Assembly: GCA_910584865.1 (NCBI GenBank)
Contig: CAJUCE010000033.1
Location: forward strand, 1-57,278
Direction: 5' to 3'
Length of the DNA: 57,278 nucleotides
Source of the DNA: an uncultured Acetatifactor sp.
GTDB taxonomy: Bacteria; Bacillota; Clostridia; Lachnospirales; Lachnospiraceae
Positions 35,864-44,443 of this stretch are shown here, piece after piece (position 1 is the first letter of the stretch; every line of letters begins with the position of its first letter). The notes beneath the pieces are model-generated. The model saw nothing but the letters and a program-made list of their open reading frames with translations, had not been told where the DNA came from and made no database searches. Position numbers and translations under genes: made by a program.

Positions 35864-35900
35864 TGATACATCCCTTAAACGAAAGTGATACACCCCTTAA
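35864..35900 (+). mobile_element. Possible solo end of an IS21-type element
   Basis: Two direct repeats, TGATACATCCCTTAA and TGATACACCCCTTAA, are separated by ACGAAAG. Multiple short repeats of this TGATACA-CCC type are typical of IS21-family termini. No istA/istB genes are present in the window, so this would be a leftover end. The rest of 35788-35966 has no other visible feature. Confidence 0.35.
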
Positions 35901-35966
35901 GTATAGTATGGAGTATCAGGATAAAATATTTTTTTGATAGAAAAGACATATGGAGGGATGTGTCAA

Positions 35967-38543
35967 ATGAAAAAAGTGCAATTACACTGTCCGCTGTCAG
36001 TACGCCGTTGGCTGTCAGGATGTTGCCTGAAAGCAATAGGCTGTCTGCTGCTGTGTATATCTCTGTCAGCATGCGGCGACGGCCTGTTTGGTAAGGGTAC
36101 TGCTGATAAGGACGGCCTGTCCGGCAGTGACAGGGCCGCCGATCAGGCTGCCATATCAGGCGACAGCCCGGCTTCCCCGATTGCACAGGGGCGGGAGTGG
36201 GTTTATGTGCCGGAAGTGTTCACGGTGGGGGATGCATCTGCGGATTATGGAGGAATGCAGCCGGTGGGGGATACCCTCTGCTATGTGGTGCAGGGAGAGA
36301 CGGAAAACAGCACAAAAAGTATTTGCCGGTATTCCCTGAGTGATGGCGGGCTTGAGCGTATTCCCATCAACTGGCCTGAAGGAGGAAATGACTGGGATGC
36401 GGGCTACCGTTTTTTTACGCCGGATGCGGGCCTGTATATGACTGCAAATGTCTATCCGGCAGATTCCGGTTCCATGAAACGGTTCCTGTGCAGGTTTGAC
36501 CCGGAAGGGAATTGCCTGTTTTCCAGGGATATCACGGAGCAGGCAGGGGGGAATGTCTCCCTGTGGGAGCTGTCTGTGGATGGACAGGGGAGGCTTTATC
36601 TATTTCTCGATAACGGGGAGATGCTGCTGTATACCGGTGACGGGGATTATCACGGTTCTGTCAGTTACCGCTCTGCCGGCGGCAGTTCTTCGGAGAATCA
36701 GACATCTGCACAGATAAGGGGAACCTGCGACGGCGCTGACGGGAAATTTTATGTCTGTATCAGTGAGGAAAGGGTGGGCATTCCAGGGGGGAACGCAGAG
36801 GAGAGCGGCCGCTGTACTCTGATGGAAATTGATTTTGAGAATGCCGGATTGACGGAGGCTGCCGGGAATCTGCCGAATATCAGGGGGCTTTGCGGGGGAA
36901 TGCGGCGGGGGAGTGAGTCTGCCGGGCAGGGCGGTTCCGCCGGAAGCGACAGTCATTCGACGGGGAATGGAAGCGGCGTTGCCGGGCGAGACGGTTCCGC
37001 CGGAAGTAACAGCAATTCAACAGGGAATGGAAGCGGCGCTGCCGGGCAGGGCGGTTCCGCCGGAAGCGACAGTCATTCGACGGGGAATGGAAGCGGCGCT
37101 GCCAGGCAGGACGGAGGCTCCGGTTCGGACAGTGAGGACCTGCGCAGCCGGTATGATCTTCTGCTGTATGATGACAGAGCCGTATACGGATATAACTTTG
37201 ACCTGCATAAAAAAGATTCGGGTTCGGCCGGAGAAGAGCTCTTTCTCTGGATGGACAGCGATATCAACGGATATTGTGCCGCAAACCTGTATCTGCTTGA
37301 GGACGGCAGGCTGTGCGCCACAGTGGAAGACTGGCTGAACGATGACAGGGTGATTGTAGTACTGAAAAGGACCAGGGCGGAACAGGCCCCCGGGCGGGAG
37401 GAACTGGTGCTTGCCACTGTGAACGGCGGAAGCGAACTCGCGGCAATGGCAGTGAAGTTCAACAGGGGAAGCGGCCAATATCATATTACGGTGAAAAACT
37501 ATGAAGCCCTGACAGATTTGTATAACGCCATACTGACTAAGGAGCCCATGGACTTAATTGATCTGTCCGGCCTTGATGTTCGGAAACTGTCCGCCCGGGG
37601 GCTCTTTGAGGATTTGACGCCTTATGTGGAGCAGTCGGAAGCTTTTGAGCCTTCGGATTTTGTGGAGGGGTTACTGGATGCATATACTTTCGACAATATT
37701 TTGACAGGCATTCCGGCGGAGTTCATGATTCGAACCGTAGTGGGGAAGGCTTCACAGTTGGACAATAAGGCAGGTCTCACACTGGAGGAACTGCTGGCGG
37801 CTGCGGAGCGTTATCCGGGGGCAAAAATTTTTAATAGTTTGACGAAAGCGGAGGTTACAAGAGAAGAGATGATGCAGTATCTCATGATGTTCAATGAGGA
37901 TGCATTTATCGACTGGGATACCGGCGTCTGCGATTTTGATTCGGATAGATTTAAGGAAGTGCTTGCGTATGTGAGCCGGTTTCCGGATTCTGCGGCAGGC
38001 GGAAGGGAAGAGGAACCCTTGTCCGCCAGGGTTCAGAACGGGGAAGTGCTGTTCATCACGGCAGAGCTGTATCCGCCGTTTATCATGTGGGATTATGTGA
38101 AAATGTTCGGGGAGGATGCTGTCTGCGCGGGATTCCCAACCCCGGACGGAAGGGGAGGCCACCTTCTGCTGAGCGGCAATGTGTATGGGATTGCCGCGGT
38201 GTCGGAGCACAAGGAGAGCGCGTGGAGTTTTATTGAGGAATCTCTGACACAGGAAAAAGGAGAGCTCTATGCGGAGTTTTGGCTCACATATCCTGCATTG
38301 AAAAGGAAACTGGAGGAGAGAGCAGAGGCTGCCCTGGAAAGAGAAGAATTAAACAGGGAGGATTTGGACATGGTGCTGAGTCTGCTTCCGAATGCGATGC
38401 CGCTTTTTTCGGCAGAAGGGGATGAGGTCATAAAGATCATCAACGAGGAGGCGCCTGCCTGTTACAGCGGGCAAAAAGGGGCGGATGACGTGGTAAGTGT
38501 GATACAGAACCGGATTCAGCTCTATGTGAACGAGAACAGATGA
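35967..38543 (+). CDS. Solute-binding-like lipoprotein with internal tandem repeats
   Basis: An 858-aa protein beginning with a lipoprotein signal peptide: positively charged start, hydrophobic core and lipobox LSAC at about residue 30. Residues about 70-320 are a beta-rich, propeller-like region. A Gly/Ser/Asn low-complexity linker encoded by three 60-bp repeats follows. Residues about 480-858 resemble a family 1 extracellular solute-binding protein (MAVKFNRGSGQYHITVKNYE, FITAELYPPFIMWDYVK). The ATG at 35967 fits the GGAGGG site better than the TTG at 35934. No permease genes accompany it, so an orphan or sensor-linked receptor is possible. Confidence 0.8.
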   Translation: MKKVQLHCPLSVRRWLSGCCLKAIGCLLLCISLSACGDGLFGKGTADKDGLSGSDRAADQAAISGDSPASPIAQGREWVYVPEVFTVGDASADYGGMQPVGDTLCYVVQGETENSTKSICRYSLSDGGLERIPINWPEGGNDWDAGYRFFTPDAGLYMTANVYPADSGSMKRFLCRFDPEGNCLFSRDITEQAGGNVSLWELSVDGQGRLYLFLDNGEMLLYTGDGDYHGSVSYRSAGGSSSENQTSAQIRGTCDGADGKFYVCISEERVGIPGGNAEESGRCTLMEIDFENAGLTEAAGNLPNIRGLCGGMRRGSESAGQGGSAGSDSHSTGNGSGVAGRDGSAGSNSNSTGNGSGAAGQGGSAGSDSHSTGNGSGAARQDGGSGSDSEDLRSRYDLLLYDDRAVYGYNFDLHKKDSGSAGEELFLWMDSDINGYCAANLYLLEDGRLCATVEDWLNDDRVIVVLKRTRAEQAPGREELVLATVNGGSELAAMAVKFNRGSGQYHITVKNYEALTDLYNAILTKEPMDLIDLSGLDVRKLSARGLFEDLTPYVEQSEAFEPSDFVEGLLDAYTFDNILTGIPAEFMIRTVVGKASQLDNKAGLTLEELLAAAERYPGAKIFNSLTKAEVTREEMMQYLMMFNEDAFIDWDTGVCDFDSDRFKEVLAYVSRFPDSAAGGREEEPLSARVQNGEVLFITAELYPPFIMWDYVKMFGEDAVCAGFPTPDGRGGHLLLSGNVYGIAAVSEHKESAWSFIEESLTQEKGELYAEFWLTYPALKRKLEERAEAALEREELNREDLDMVLSLLPNAMPLFSAEGDEVIKIINEEAPACYSGQKGADDVVSVIQNRIQLYVNENR
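36921..37136 (+). repeat. 60-bp tandem repeats inside the lipoprotein gene
   Basis: Units at 36921, 36981 and 37041 are each exactly 60 bp and nearly identical; a degenerate fourth starts at 37101. Each encodes a 20-residue unit containing GSAGSDSHSTGNGSG. Units 1 and 3 are closest, so copy number probably varies by slippage or recombination while keeping the frame. Confidence 0.9.
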
Positions 38544-38687
38544 GGGGAATAAGCCGCATGCTGAAGCGGCGGGACAAGGGGCTGCCGGGAAAGCGACAGC
38601 CCCGGACAGGGGGGCAGTGCCCCGGGTAGTCGCATGTTTCCCCGAACTGATGAATGAGGAACCGGGGCAGTGACGGAAGAGGGCCTG

Positions 38688-39743
38688 CTACCGGTTGCCC
38701 TCCAGTAATTCACGGATACAGCCATACGCCCGTTCATCGTGGGCCTTCATCCGCTCGATCTGTCCGGCGAACAGGCGGCGGTTCTCTGCTTTTGCCAGCT
38801 GGCGTGTCTGGGCCTCGCCCCGCTCCCAACCGCCCAGGACGGGAATCATTTCTTTCCAGATGATCTCCGGTATCTGCTCCAGTTCTCCCGCGGCGGCATT
38901 CAGTCCGGGGGCCATTGCAGGAGCCTGCTCCGCTAGTCTGCGCAGGTACTTTGTCGCGTGGCTACGGCCGTCGGAGAGGCAGTCCATGGCATCGCCGTGG
39001 CACATCATGCGTTCCACCAACAGGGGAAAAACGGCATCCGCCGGAAAATCCCGGTCACACAGCAGGGCGTCTCTCCAGGCATCATAGGCCAGGAAGCCCC
39101 TGGCATAGGTTCCGCACATGCGCCCGTTCAGCGCTTCCGCCGCATTTTGCAACGCTTCCATGGGGGTAAGGGGAGGAAGGCTTTCCGTGCCGGTTGCAAT
39201 CAGAGCGGTGGTGTCGGGATTCTCCCACCAGTCCCCGGTGATGAAATAACCGTTTTCCTCGAAACGGACGCTTGCCTGGTATTCCGGATATTCCTGGAAC
39301 ACATTCCACCCCATCAGTACATTGCCGCCTTCCCGGTAGCCGGTTATGACGCAGGCTTCCGGCGGGCCGATGATGCCCAGGGCGATGACCGGGTTTCCGG
39401 CATCGATTTCCCTGCGGATGAAGTCCATGAAATCCTCCTTTTTCGTCTCCGGAGTGCGGCCCAGAAGCTGAAATTCCCGTTCCATGGCACGCATGCCGCA
39501 GCGGAATACCTTTGACGGATCGTCAAAAGTAAAGATGGCGTCCACGTTGCCGCCGTCCCAACAGGCGGTGTTCCAGGCCAGGCGGAAGGCGGCGCCGCTC
39601 TCGGCCATGGCCCGGGTGTAGTCAGTGCGCAGTCCCAGGTATTTTGCGCAGGAATGGACGCACATGGGAAAGGGGGTGCAGCCGTCGGTGCCGTAGGCTA
39701 CTTTTGGGACGCCGTAAAGAATAGCATTGTCTTGTTTTTTCAT
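38688..39743 (-). CDS. BtrH-like (papain-type N-terminal) protein
   Basis: A 351-aa protein. The N-terminal DGCTPFPMCVHSCAKYLG (residues 20-37) matches the Cys-containing motif of butirosin-biosynthesis BtrH-like/C39-like proteins, followed by a long alpha/beta region (VIALGIIGPPEACVITGY, GYFITGDWWEN). The C-terminal 130 residues are helical and predicted soluble. BtrH transfers an acyl group in antibiotic synthesis; here the substrate is unknown. It is read leftwards, 114 bp after the AraC regulator, and a GGAGA site precedes its ATG. In the 38544-38687 gap a GC-rich hairpin (GGGGCTG/CAGCCCC, 38578-38603) lies between the convergent genes. Confidence 0.68.
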   Translation of the reverse strand: MKKQDNAILYGVPKVAYGTDGCTPFPMCVHSCAKYLGLRTDYTRAMAESGAAFRLAWNTACWDGGNVDAIFTFDDPSKVFRCGMRAMEREFQLLGRTPETKKEDFMDFIRREIDAGNPVIALGIIGPPEACVITGYREGGNVLMGWNVFQEYPEYQASVRFEENGYFITGDWWENPDTTALIATGTESLPPLTPMEALQNAAEALNGRMCGTYARGFLAYDAWRDALLCDRDFPADAVFPLLVERMMCHGDAMDCLSDGRSHATKYLRRLAEQAPAMAPGLNAAAGELEQIPEIIWKEMIPVLGGWERGEAQTRQLAKAENRRLFAGQIERMKAHDERAYGCIRELLEGNR

Positions 39744-39857
39744 GTTGTTTTCTCCACATTCTTTTTATTTGTGATAATAGAAGAGGTTCATTTTTGTCAG
39801 ACTTTTTGGGGAGGTTTACTGTGAAGATGTACGCCGGTGCATTGCATAGGCCGCCGG

Positions 39858-40262
39858 TTATCCGCCATTTTCGGTACCCCGTTTGTCTGGGAGCGCTGCA
39901 CCGTACACCCCTGCGCAGAGCCGCACCCGGGCAAGCACGGGGGCTTCGGCGCGGAACTGGGAGGGCGTATAGCCGGTATGCCGTCTGAAAGCCCGGGAAA
40001 AGACGGTTCTGCCGGAGAATCCATACTGTAAGGCGATGTCGAGGACTGTCCTGTCTGTGTCCAGAAGCTCCTGGGCGGCGTTGGCAATTCTGCGCTCCTG
40101 CACATACCGTGCCAGGGGCTTTCCGGTGCATCCGCGGAATACGTCCCGGATATGGGCCAGGGAGAACCCGGTTTGGCGGACAAGCTCGTCCATATGGATT
40201 TCCCCCCGCACACGGTTTTCTATAAAGGTACACACAGACCAGATTAAGAGATAGTGGTTCAT
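39858..40262 (-). CDS. AraC-family regulator, DNA-binding domain only
   Basis: A 134-aa protein made almost entirely of the two helix-turn-helix motifs of AraC (MDELVRQTGFSLAHIRDVFR, then DIALQYGFSGRTVFSRAFRR). It lacks the usual ligand domain and ends in a short unrelated tail. It is transcribed away from the GyrI-like gene at 40606, and AraC proteins often control such divergent partners. The gap between holds a copy of the 40-bp repeat, a plausible binding or promoter site. Confidence 0.85.
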   Translation of the reverse strand: MNHYLLIWSVCTFIENRVRGEIHMDELVRQTGFSLAHIRDVFRGCTGKPLARYVQERRIANAAQELLDTDRTVLDIALQYGFSGRTVFSRAFRRHTGYTPSQFRAEAPVLARVRLCAGVYGAALPDKRGTENGG

Positions 40263-40376
40263 GGGTTTACCGTTTTCCTCCTGTCCGTATTGCTTCGAAG
40301 CAATTTCAGTATAGCACAGTCCAGGAATGATTGCGCAACGATTTTGAGGAACTTGGGGACAGAAGCGCTCACTCGT

Positions 40377-40416
40377 TATACAATTTCAACTGGCAAGTAT
40401 TTTTGCCGTGAGTATA
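40377..40416 (+). repeat. Dispersed 40-bp promoter-like repeat, copy 2
   Basis: Shares the first 20 bases with copy 1 and the GTGAGTATA end. TGGCAA and TATATA are 16 bp apart. It is preceded by GCGCTCACTCGT, which is also found next to copy 3. It lies in the 343-bp divergent region between the AraC gene and the GyrI-like gene, where I see no other gene. Confidence 0.65.
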
Positions 40417-40605
40417 TATGCAGTTGCCTGAATTGCCGCATTGGCAGTTTTTTGAGTCAGAGCTATATTTTCAGTTTGCAATCCGCAGGAATATGCATTA
40501 TGATAGCTGTACGGATTCATACAATCCGTGTGGCAGCGGACAAAACTGAGGGGACGGCTGAAGCGAAATCGACAAAGCATTATTAGCATACATGGAGGAG
40601 CGAAT

Positions 40606-41691
40606 ATGAAAAATTTACAGGACAGATTCTGTTGGTATGAGGCGGAGGGAAGCGGTGCGGATTTCAGTCCGAAAGAGCGGTATCAGCGCATTGTGGAATG
40701 GGCGGGACAGGCTAGGGGCGCAAACCCGGATGCCTTTGACGCGGTGACGGCATGGCTCCTGGAGGGCGGCAGGTGGAGCGACGGGGAGATGGCCGCCAAT
40801 AGAAAGCTCCTTATGGAGGAGATCTTCGGCAGGTTTTTGCGGCAATGTGAGCTGCTACGGGCGGAGCTGACTGGCCTGGCGCCTTCGGGGCTGGTGAACA
40901 CGGCCGTATTCGACGCACTGGACAGACTGGAGGAGGAACTGACGGGGGCCACCCGTGCCGACGAACTGAAAGAAGCGGTGGAGAAAGTGTTTCATGATTT
41001 TTCGTCCGTCAGAGATCGGGAAACCAGAGAACTGTTTGCGGGAGGCATTACCGGCCATGAGGGAGTGGATACGGTGGAGGTGTTTGGGTATATCAATTTG
41101 CTGAAAGACTGTGATGCGGGCGTGCAGTGGACACTGTTCATGCCGGATGTGGTGGAGGGGCAGCAGAAGGGCTTCCGCATGGAGCGTTTCGAATACAGGA
41201 AGCTTCCGGCCATGCGCTTTATCGGGATGGAGAAGGACTTCTCCCAGGATGCCCCGGGCCTGGAGGCGCTGCAGCGTACGCTTGACGCCATGGAGGATTA
41301 CCGAAGCGGCTTTGACTATGACGTGATATTGCTGCACCACTACGGCAGAGGCGTGGACGTGGAGAACTGCCATGCCCTGTGGGGGCGTTTTATGGCCGCG
41401 GATGCCCCGGTTCCCGAGGGATATACCGCTGTGGATTTTCTGCCGGACAGTGACGGAAAGTCCGGTATGCCCTATCTGTCCCAGTTTGCCTATGCGGAAT
41501 TCGCCGGGGACATGGATGCCATGCACGGCCAGGAGGGCTTCGATTGCGATGCCATGTACGATGTGACCAGGAATACCATCCTGGCCCAGAATGTGGCAAT
41601 TCCCTATCCGGAGAAATACTGGACGGCGGAGGCCTATCTCCAGGGATTCCAGAAAGGGAGTACTGCGTACCTGTTCAGTGTAGACAGATAG
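40606..41691 (+). CDS. GyrI-like effector-binding domain protein
   Basis: A 361-aa protein with a helical N-terminal region (about 1-150) and a C-terminal SOUL/GyrI-type domain from about residue 200 (MERFEYRKLPAMRFIGM, later WTAEAYLQGFQKG). Such domains bind small hydrophobic or drug-like molecules, often beside or fused to AraC DNA-binding domains. Here the AraC protein is a separate divergent gene lacking a sensor, so the pair may be a split version. The ATG at 40606 follows a GGAGGA site; the frame opens upstream at GTG 40528 without one. Confidence 0.72.
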   Translation: MKNLQDRFCWYEAEGSGADFSPKERYQRIVEWAGQARGANPDAFDAVTAWLLEGGRWSDGEMAANRKLLMEEIFGRFLRQCELLRAELTGLAPSGLVNTAVFDALDRLEEELTGATRADELKEAVEKVFHDFSSVRDRETRELFAGGITGHEGVDTVEVFGYINLLKDCDAGVQWTLFMPDVVEGQQKGFRMERFEYRKLPAMRFIGMEKDFSQDAPGLEALQRTLDAMEDYRSGFDYDVILLHHYGRGVDVENCHALWGRFMAADAPVPEGYTAVDFLPDSDGKSGMPYLSQFAYAEFAGDMDAMHGQEGFDCDAMYDVTRNTILAQNVAIPYPEKYWTAEAYLQGFQKGSTAYLFSVDR

Positions 41692-41759
41692 ACGCTGTTT
41701 AGAGAAAACTGCACGGACAGGGGATATGGGATAACAGGGGGGAAGAGGAGGAATGTGCA

Positions 41760-42158
41760 ATGAATAATAGTTGGTTATACGCCGCGGTCCTGACAGTATC
41801 TGTGGTTGCTGTTATCTATCTGCTGTACTGGAGGGGCTTTGGGGTGCTAAAGAGAATAGCTGCCATTGTATTTATATTTCGCCCGGGTAAAAATGCCGAC
41901 AGGGCAACTTTAAATTCGTGCACCGGATGGGTCAGGCATGTGGGAAGGTTTCGTGAAAGCAGAACCTATGAATTTACCCTTGACGCCGGGCTGTCAAACG
42001 GGAGTGCAGAGGTGACTTTGATGGATAGGAAAAAGCAGCAGCTTCTGAAACTGAATCAGCATTCCCCTGCAGGAAAAATAGAATTGGACGCAAAAAGCAG
42101 GTATTATCTGCACTGGGACTTTAAGAGTGCAACCGGGAGGTGTGAGCTGCACTGGTAA
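41760..42158 (+). CDS. Small single-pass membrane protein
   Basis: A 132-aa protein. One N-terminal membrane helix (WLYAAVLTVSVVAVIYLLYW) is followed by a short amphipathic stretch and a beta-rich soluble domain (residues about 55-132) ending LHWDFKSATGRCELHW. Good GGAGGAATG ribosome binding site. No family recognised. It begins 68 bp after the GyrI-like gene and precedes a frameshifted small membrane gene and an EFR1 ferredoxin, all on the same strand. Confidence 0.7.
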   Translation: MNNSWLYAAVLTVSVVAVIYLLYWRGFGVLKRIAAIVFIFRPGKNADRATLNSCTGWVRHVGRFRESRTYEFTLDAGLSNGSAEVTLMDRKKQQLLKLNQHSPAGKIELDAKSRYYLHWDFKSATGRCELHW

Positions 42159-42198
42159 GGGACGGAGCTGTTCTGACAGTGGAGAAAAAACGGGGGGG

Positions 42199-42487
42199 AT
42201 GCACATGGGAACGAAGACGGCAGAGTTTTATATATCATCAGGATTATCCTGTTTGGTGTCCTGGCCATAGGGATTATGCTTGCTGCCCCCACGGGATGGC
42301 TCTATGACCTGTGGGCGGGGGGACACAGCAGGGTCAGAACCCCGGAGAGGGCGTCAGGACGATTGAGGGCCGGGAGGAAGTAGCGGCTTTCTTTTTGGAG
42401 CAGGAGCCTGCGACGACATCCGGCGGCAGACTGGTACCCTGTCTGGGAGTGCAGGGAGCGGCACAGAGAGGAGGAGACACGGCATGA
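42199..42487 (+). pseudogene. Small membrane protein gene with two frameshifts
   Basis: Starts ATG 42199 or 42205 (MGTKTAEFY) after a GGGGGGG-rich site. It shifts register near 42226 into IIRIILFGVLAIGIMLAAPT (a membrane helix) and WLYDLW. It shifts again at the G run near 42316 into EGVRTIEGREEVAAFFLEQE, ending at TGA 42485-42487, which overlaps the ATG of the next gene. The coding-like composition in three registers and the ATGA junction suggest a formerly intact gene of about 95 codons, or sequencing indels. Confidence 0.5.
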
Positions 42488-43245
42488 GTTGTTACGAAAT
42501 ATATTTCAGCCCCACAGGAGGGACTAAGAAGGTTGCCGATATTCTGGCAAAGGGAATCGGGAAAAATTTTGAAGTGATTGACATGATAAAATATCCGGAC
42601 AGGCTGCAGCAGCTGCATCTCACAGAACAGGACCTGTGCCTGATTGCAGTTCCGTCTTTCGGCGGCAGAGTCCCTTCCGCGGCGGCAGAAGCCCTGAAAA
42701 AGGCAAAGGGCAGCGGGGCAGGGGCGGTTCTGGCCGCGGTATTTGGGAACAGGGCCATTGACGATACTCTGGCGGAACTGCAGGATATTCTTGAGGAGGC
42801 GGGTTTTACCTGTTTTGCCGGAATAGAAGCAGTGGCGGAGCATTCACTGATGCGCCAGTTCGGAACAGGGCGGCCTGACCCGGAGGATGAGAGGGAGCTG
42901 ACGGATTTTGCGGTAAAGATAAGGGGCAGAATGGATGGGGCTGACGCAGGGGGCGGGCTGAAGCTGCCGGGAAACCGTCCTTACAGGGAATATAACGGTG
43001 TGCCGCTGAAGCCCGAGGCAAACAGCCGTTGCGTGGCCTGCGGGCTCTGTGCGCAGGAATGTCCGGCCGGCGCAATCCCCCGGGACCATCCGCAGGATAC
43101 GGACAGGGAAAAATGCATCTCCTGTATGCACTGTGTGTCCCTGTGTCCCCAAAAGGCAAGGAGCTGCAGTAAACTGCTGACCCTGGCCGCAGGGCAGAAA
43201 CTGAAAAAGCACTGTGCAGGGAGAAAAGAGAATCGGCTGTATTGA
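42484..43245 (+). CDS. EFR1-family flavodoxin-ferredoxin
   Basis: A 253-aa protein. Residues 1-150 are a flavodoxin-like domain with the FMN phosphate loop FSPTGGTKK near residue 9. The C-terminus carries two [4Fe-4S] motifs, CVACGLCAQECPAG near 180 and CISCMHCVSLCPQKA near 207. This arrangement defines the EFR1 (flavodoxin plus ferredoxin) family, which probably shuttles electrons in anaerobes; the physiological partner is unknown. Start overlaps the upstream small gene by four bases, so it was probably translationally coupled to it. Confidence 0.92.
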   Translation: MSCYEIYFSPTGGTKKVADILAKGIGKNFEVIDMIKYPDRLQQLHLTEQDLCLIAVPSFGGRVPSAAAEALKKAKGSGAGAVLAAVFGNRAIDDTLAELQDILEEAGFTCFAGIEAVAEHSLMRQFGTGRPDPEDERELTDFAVKIRGRMDGADAGGGLKLPGNRPYREYNGVPLKPEANSRCVACGLCAQECPAGAIPRDHPQDTDREKCISCMHCVSLCPQKARSCSKLLTLAAGQKLKKHCAGRKENRLY

Positions 43246-43262
43246 TAGGCGGCAGGCAGGAT

Positions 43263-43331
43263 AAAGGGCAGCGGTATTATATTGAAGCCAGGGTCAGGAA
43301 GTTCCGGCGGGCGGAGCAGAGTATCGATTTC
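43263..43331 (+). pseudogene. Remnant of an AAA/PD-(D/E)XK gene
   Basis: Twenty-three codons encode GQRYYIEARVRKFRRAEQSI followed by DF. This aligns with GNYYIEARTRNHRRTDVIID of the intact protein at 44557-46164. No other part of the gene is nearby. It overlaps the 3' end of the convergent acetyltransferase gene by two bases. Confidence 0.5.
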
Positions 43332-44145
43332 ACAGTGAAACATGCGCCGTTATGTTGTTCTCGCCCACGGCTCTGACGAAACCCAATGATTCGTACAGGG
43401 AGATTGCGGCAGCGTTGTCGGCATCCACTAGAAGCATCATCTGTTTGGGCCTGTTCAGCTCGATGGCTTTGGCCAGCATGGCTCTTCCGTATCCTCTGCG
43501 CCGAAAGCTTTCTCTGACGAACACGTCGAAAGGCTCGTTTTCCTCATACTTATGGGTGATATCGATATAGCCAACTACCTGGCCGGATTCTATTGCAAGG
43601 ATGATGCGGAACCTGTCGGGCGCGTCTATGACCTTTTCCGCAGTCCAGTAGCCGTCCTTGGAATGTATGGCGATATATTGTTCCCTGTATTTCGGGCTGT
43701 ACAGTTCCACTTGAAGGCTGCTCTGGCAGGGGACTTCTCTTTTCAGCACCATTTTCTGCTGCTCGGCCTCGAATTCGGATTTTTCGCCCATCAACAGCTT
43801 ATGGAGGAGATGGTTGCCCGGGTTATAGACGAAATCGGCCAGGTAGCCTTTGTAAGTCTCCTTCAGGAAAGACAGCATCTCTTCATAGGCCTGTAAGCTG
43901 CGGGACAGGCCTGCCAACATTTCGATATAGGATTCTTCCTCCAATATCAGGAACACGAACAGGCCCAGGAGTTCCGATTCTTCAAAAACGCCCCAGATCT
44001 GGTTTGAGGGCCTGTCAGCAGCGTCCAATAAATTGCAGCGTATCTGCTCTTCGTTGCTGAGCATCGGGTCGCTGAAGTTGGGGTCGCGGTTTATTTCATT
44101 GATAAAATCTATGTATTCATTCGCGCTTGCTAATTGCTTTAACAT
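43330..44145 (-). CDS. GNAT-family N-acetyltransferase
   Basis: A 271-aa protein. The C-terminal half is a GNAT domain: VVGYIDITHKYEENEPFD, the acetyl-CoA loop VRESFRRRGYGRAML near residue 210, and the typical end DADNAAAISLYESLGFVRA. The N-terminal 130 residues may be a second, degenerate GNAT fold. Substrate unknown. Its ATG is preceded (on the minus strand) by GGAGGAAG. The 39-bp repeat array lies immediately upstream, so its promoter must lie within or beyond those repeats. Confidence 0.85.
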   Translation of the reverse strand: MLKQLASANEYIDFINEINRDPNFSDPMLSNEEQIRCNLLDAADRPSNQIWGVFEESELLGLFVFLILEEESYIEMLAGLSRSLQAYEEMLSFLKETYKGYLADFVYNPGNHLLHKLLMGEKSEFEAEQQKMVLKREVPCQSSLQVELYSPKYREQYIAIHSKDGYWTAEKVIDAPDRFRIILAIESGQVVGYIDITHKYEENEPFDVFVRESFRRRGYGRAMLAKAIELNRPKQMMLLVDADNAAAISLYESLGFVRAVGENNITAHVSL

Positions 44146-44158
44146 GGGAAACTTCCTC

Positions 44159-44392
44159 CAAATTAGATTGTTTAAGGCTATAAAGAACCCAAGATAGATT
44201 CTATTGTCTAAGATCTATAATAGAAATGAAAAGTTAATTCTATTATCTAAGGTCTATAATAGAAATGAAAAGTTAATTCTATTATCTAAGGTCTATAATA
44301 GAAATGAAAAGCTAATTCTATTATCTAAGGTCTTTAATAGAATCCAAGGTAGGATTCTATTGTCTAAAGACTATTATAACAGAGAAAAATAA
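44159..44392 (+). repeat. Six tandem 39-bp units with internal palindromes
   Basis: Units start at 44159, 44198, 44237, 44276, 44315 and 44354. Units 2-4 are nearly identical; the outer units are degenerate. Each contains TCTATTAT and ATAATAGA arms around a 9-base centre. The array lies between the divergent acetyltransferase and AAA genes. Because 39 is divisible by three, it also reads as a repeating 13-residue peptide, which I take as a by-product. Confidence 0.9.
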
Positions 44393-44443
44393 TTATTCAA
44401 CTTCTATTTGCTCATATTTTTATGTAAGTCCTCTTGCCGGACG

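Noticed and set aside
38578..38603. GGGGCTG/CAGCCCC hairpin as a terminator
   Set aside because: No T-run follows on either strand; kept only as a note in the BtrH-like entry.
44204..44392. A 62-codon frame of repeating VYNRNEKLILLSK peptides
   Set aside because: It is produced by the 39-bp repeat whose period is divisible by three. No ribosome binding site, and the palindromic arms explain the conservation better.
44159..44392. CRISPR array
   Set aside because: Units are contiguous without unique spacers, and there are no cas genes.
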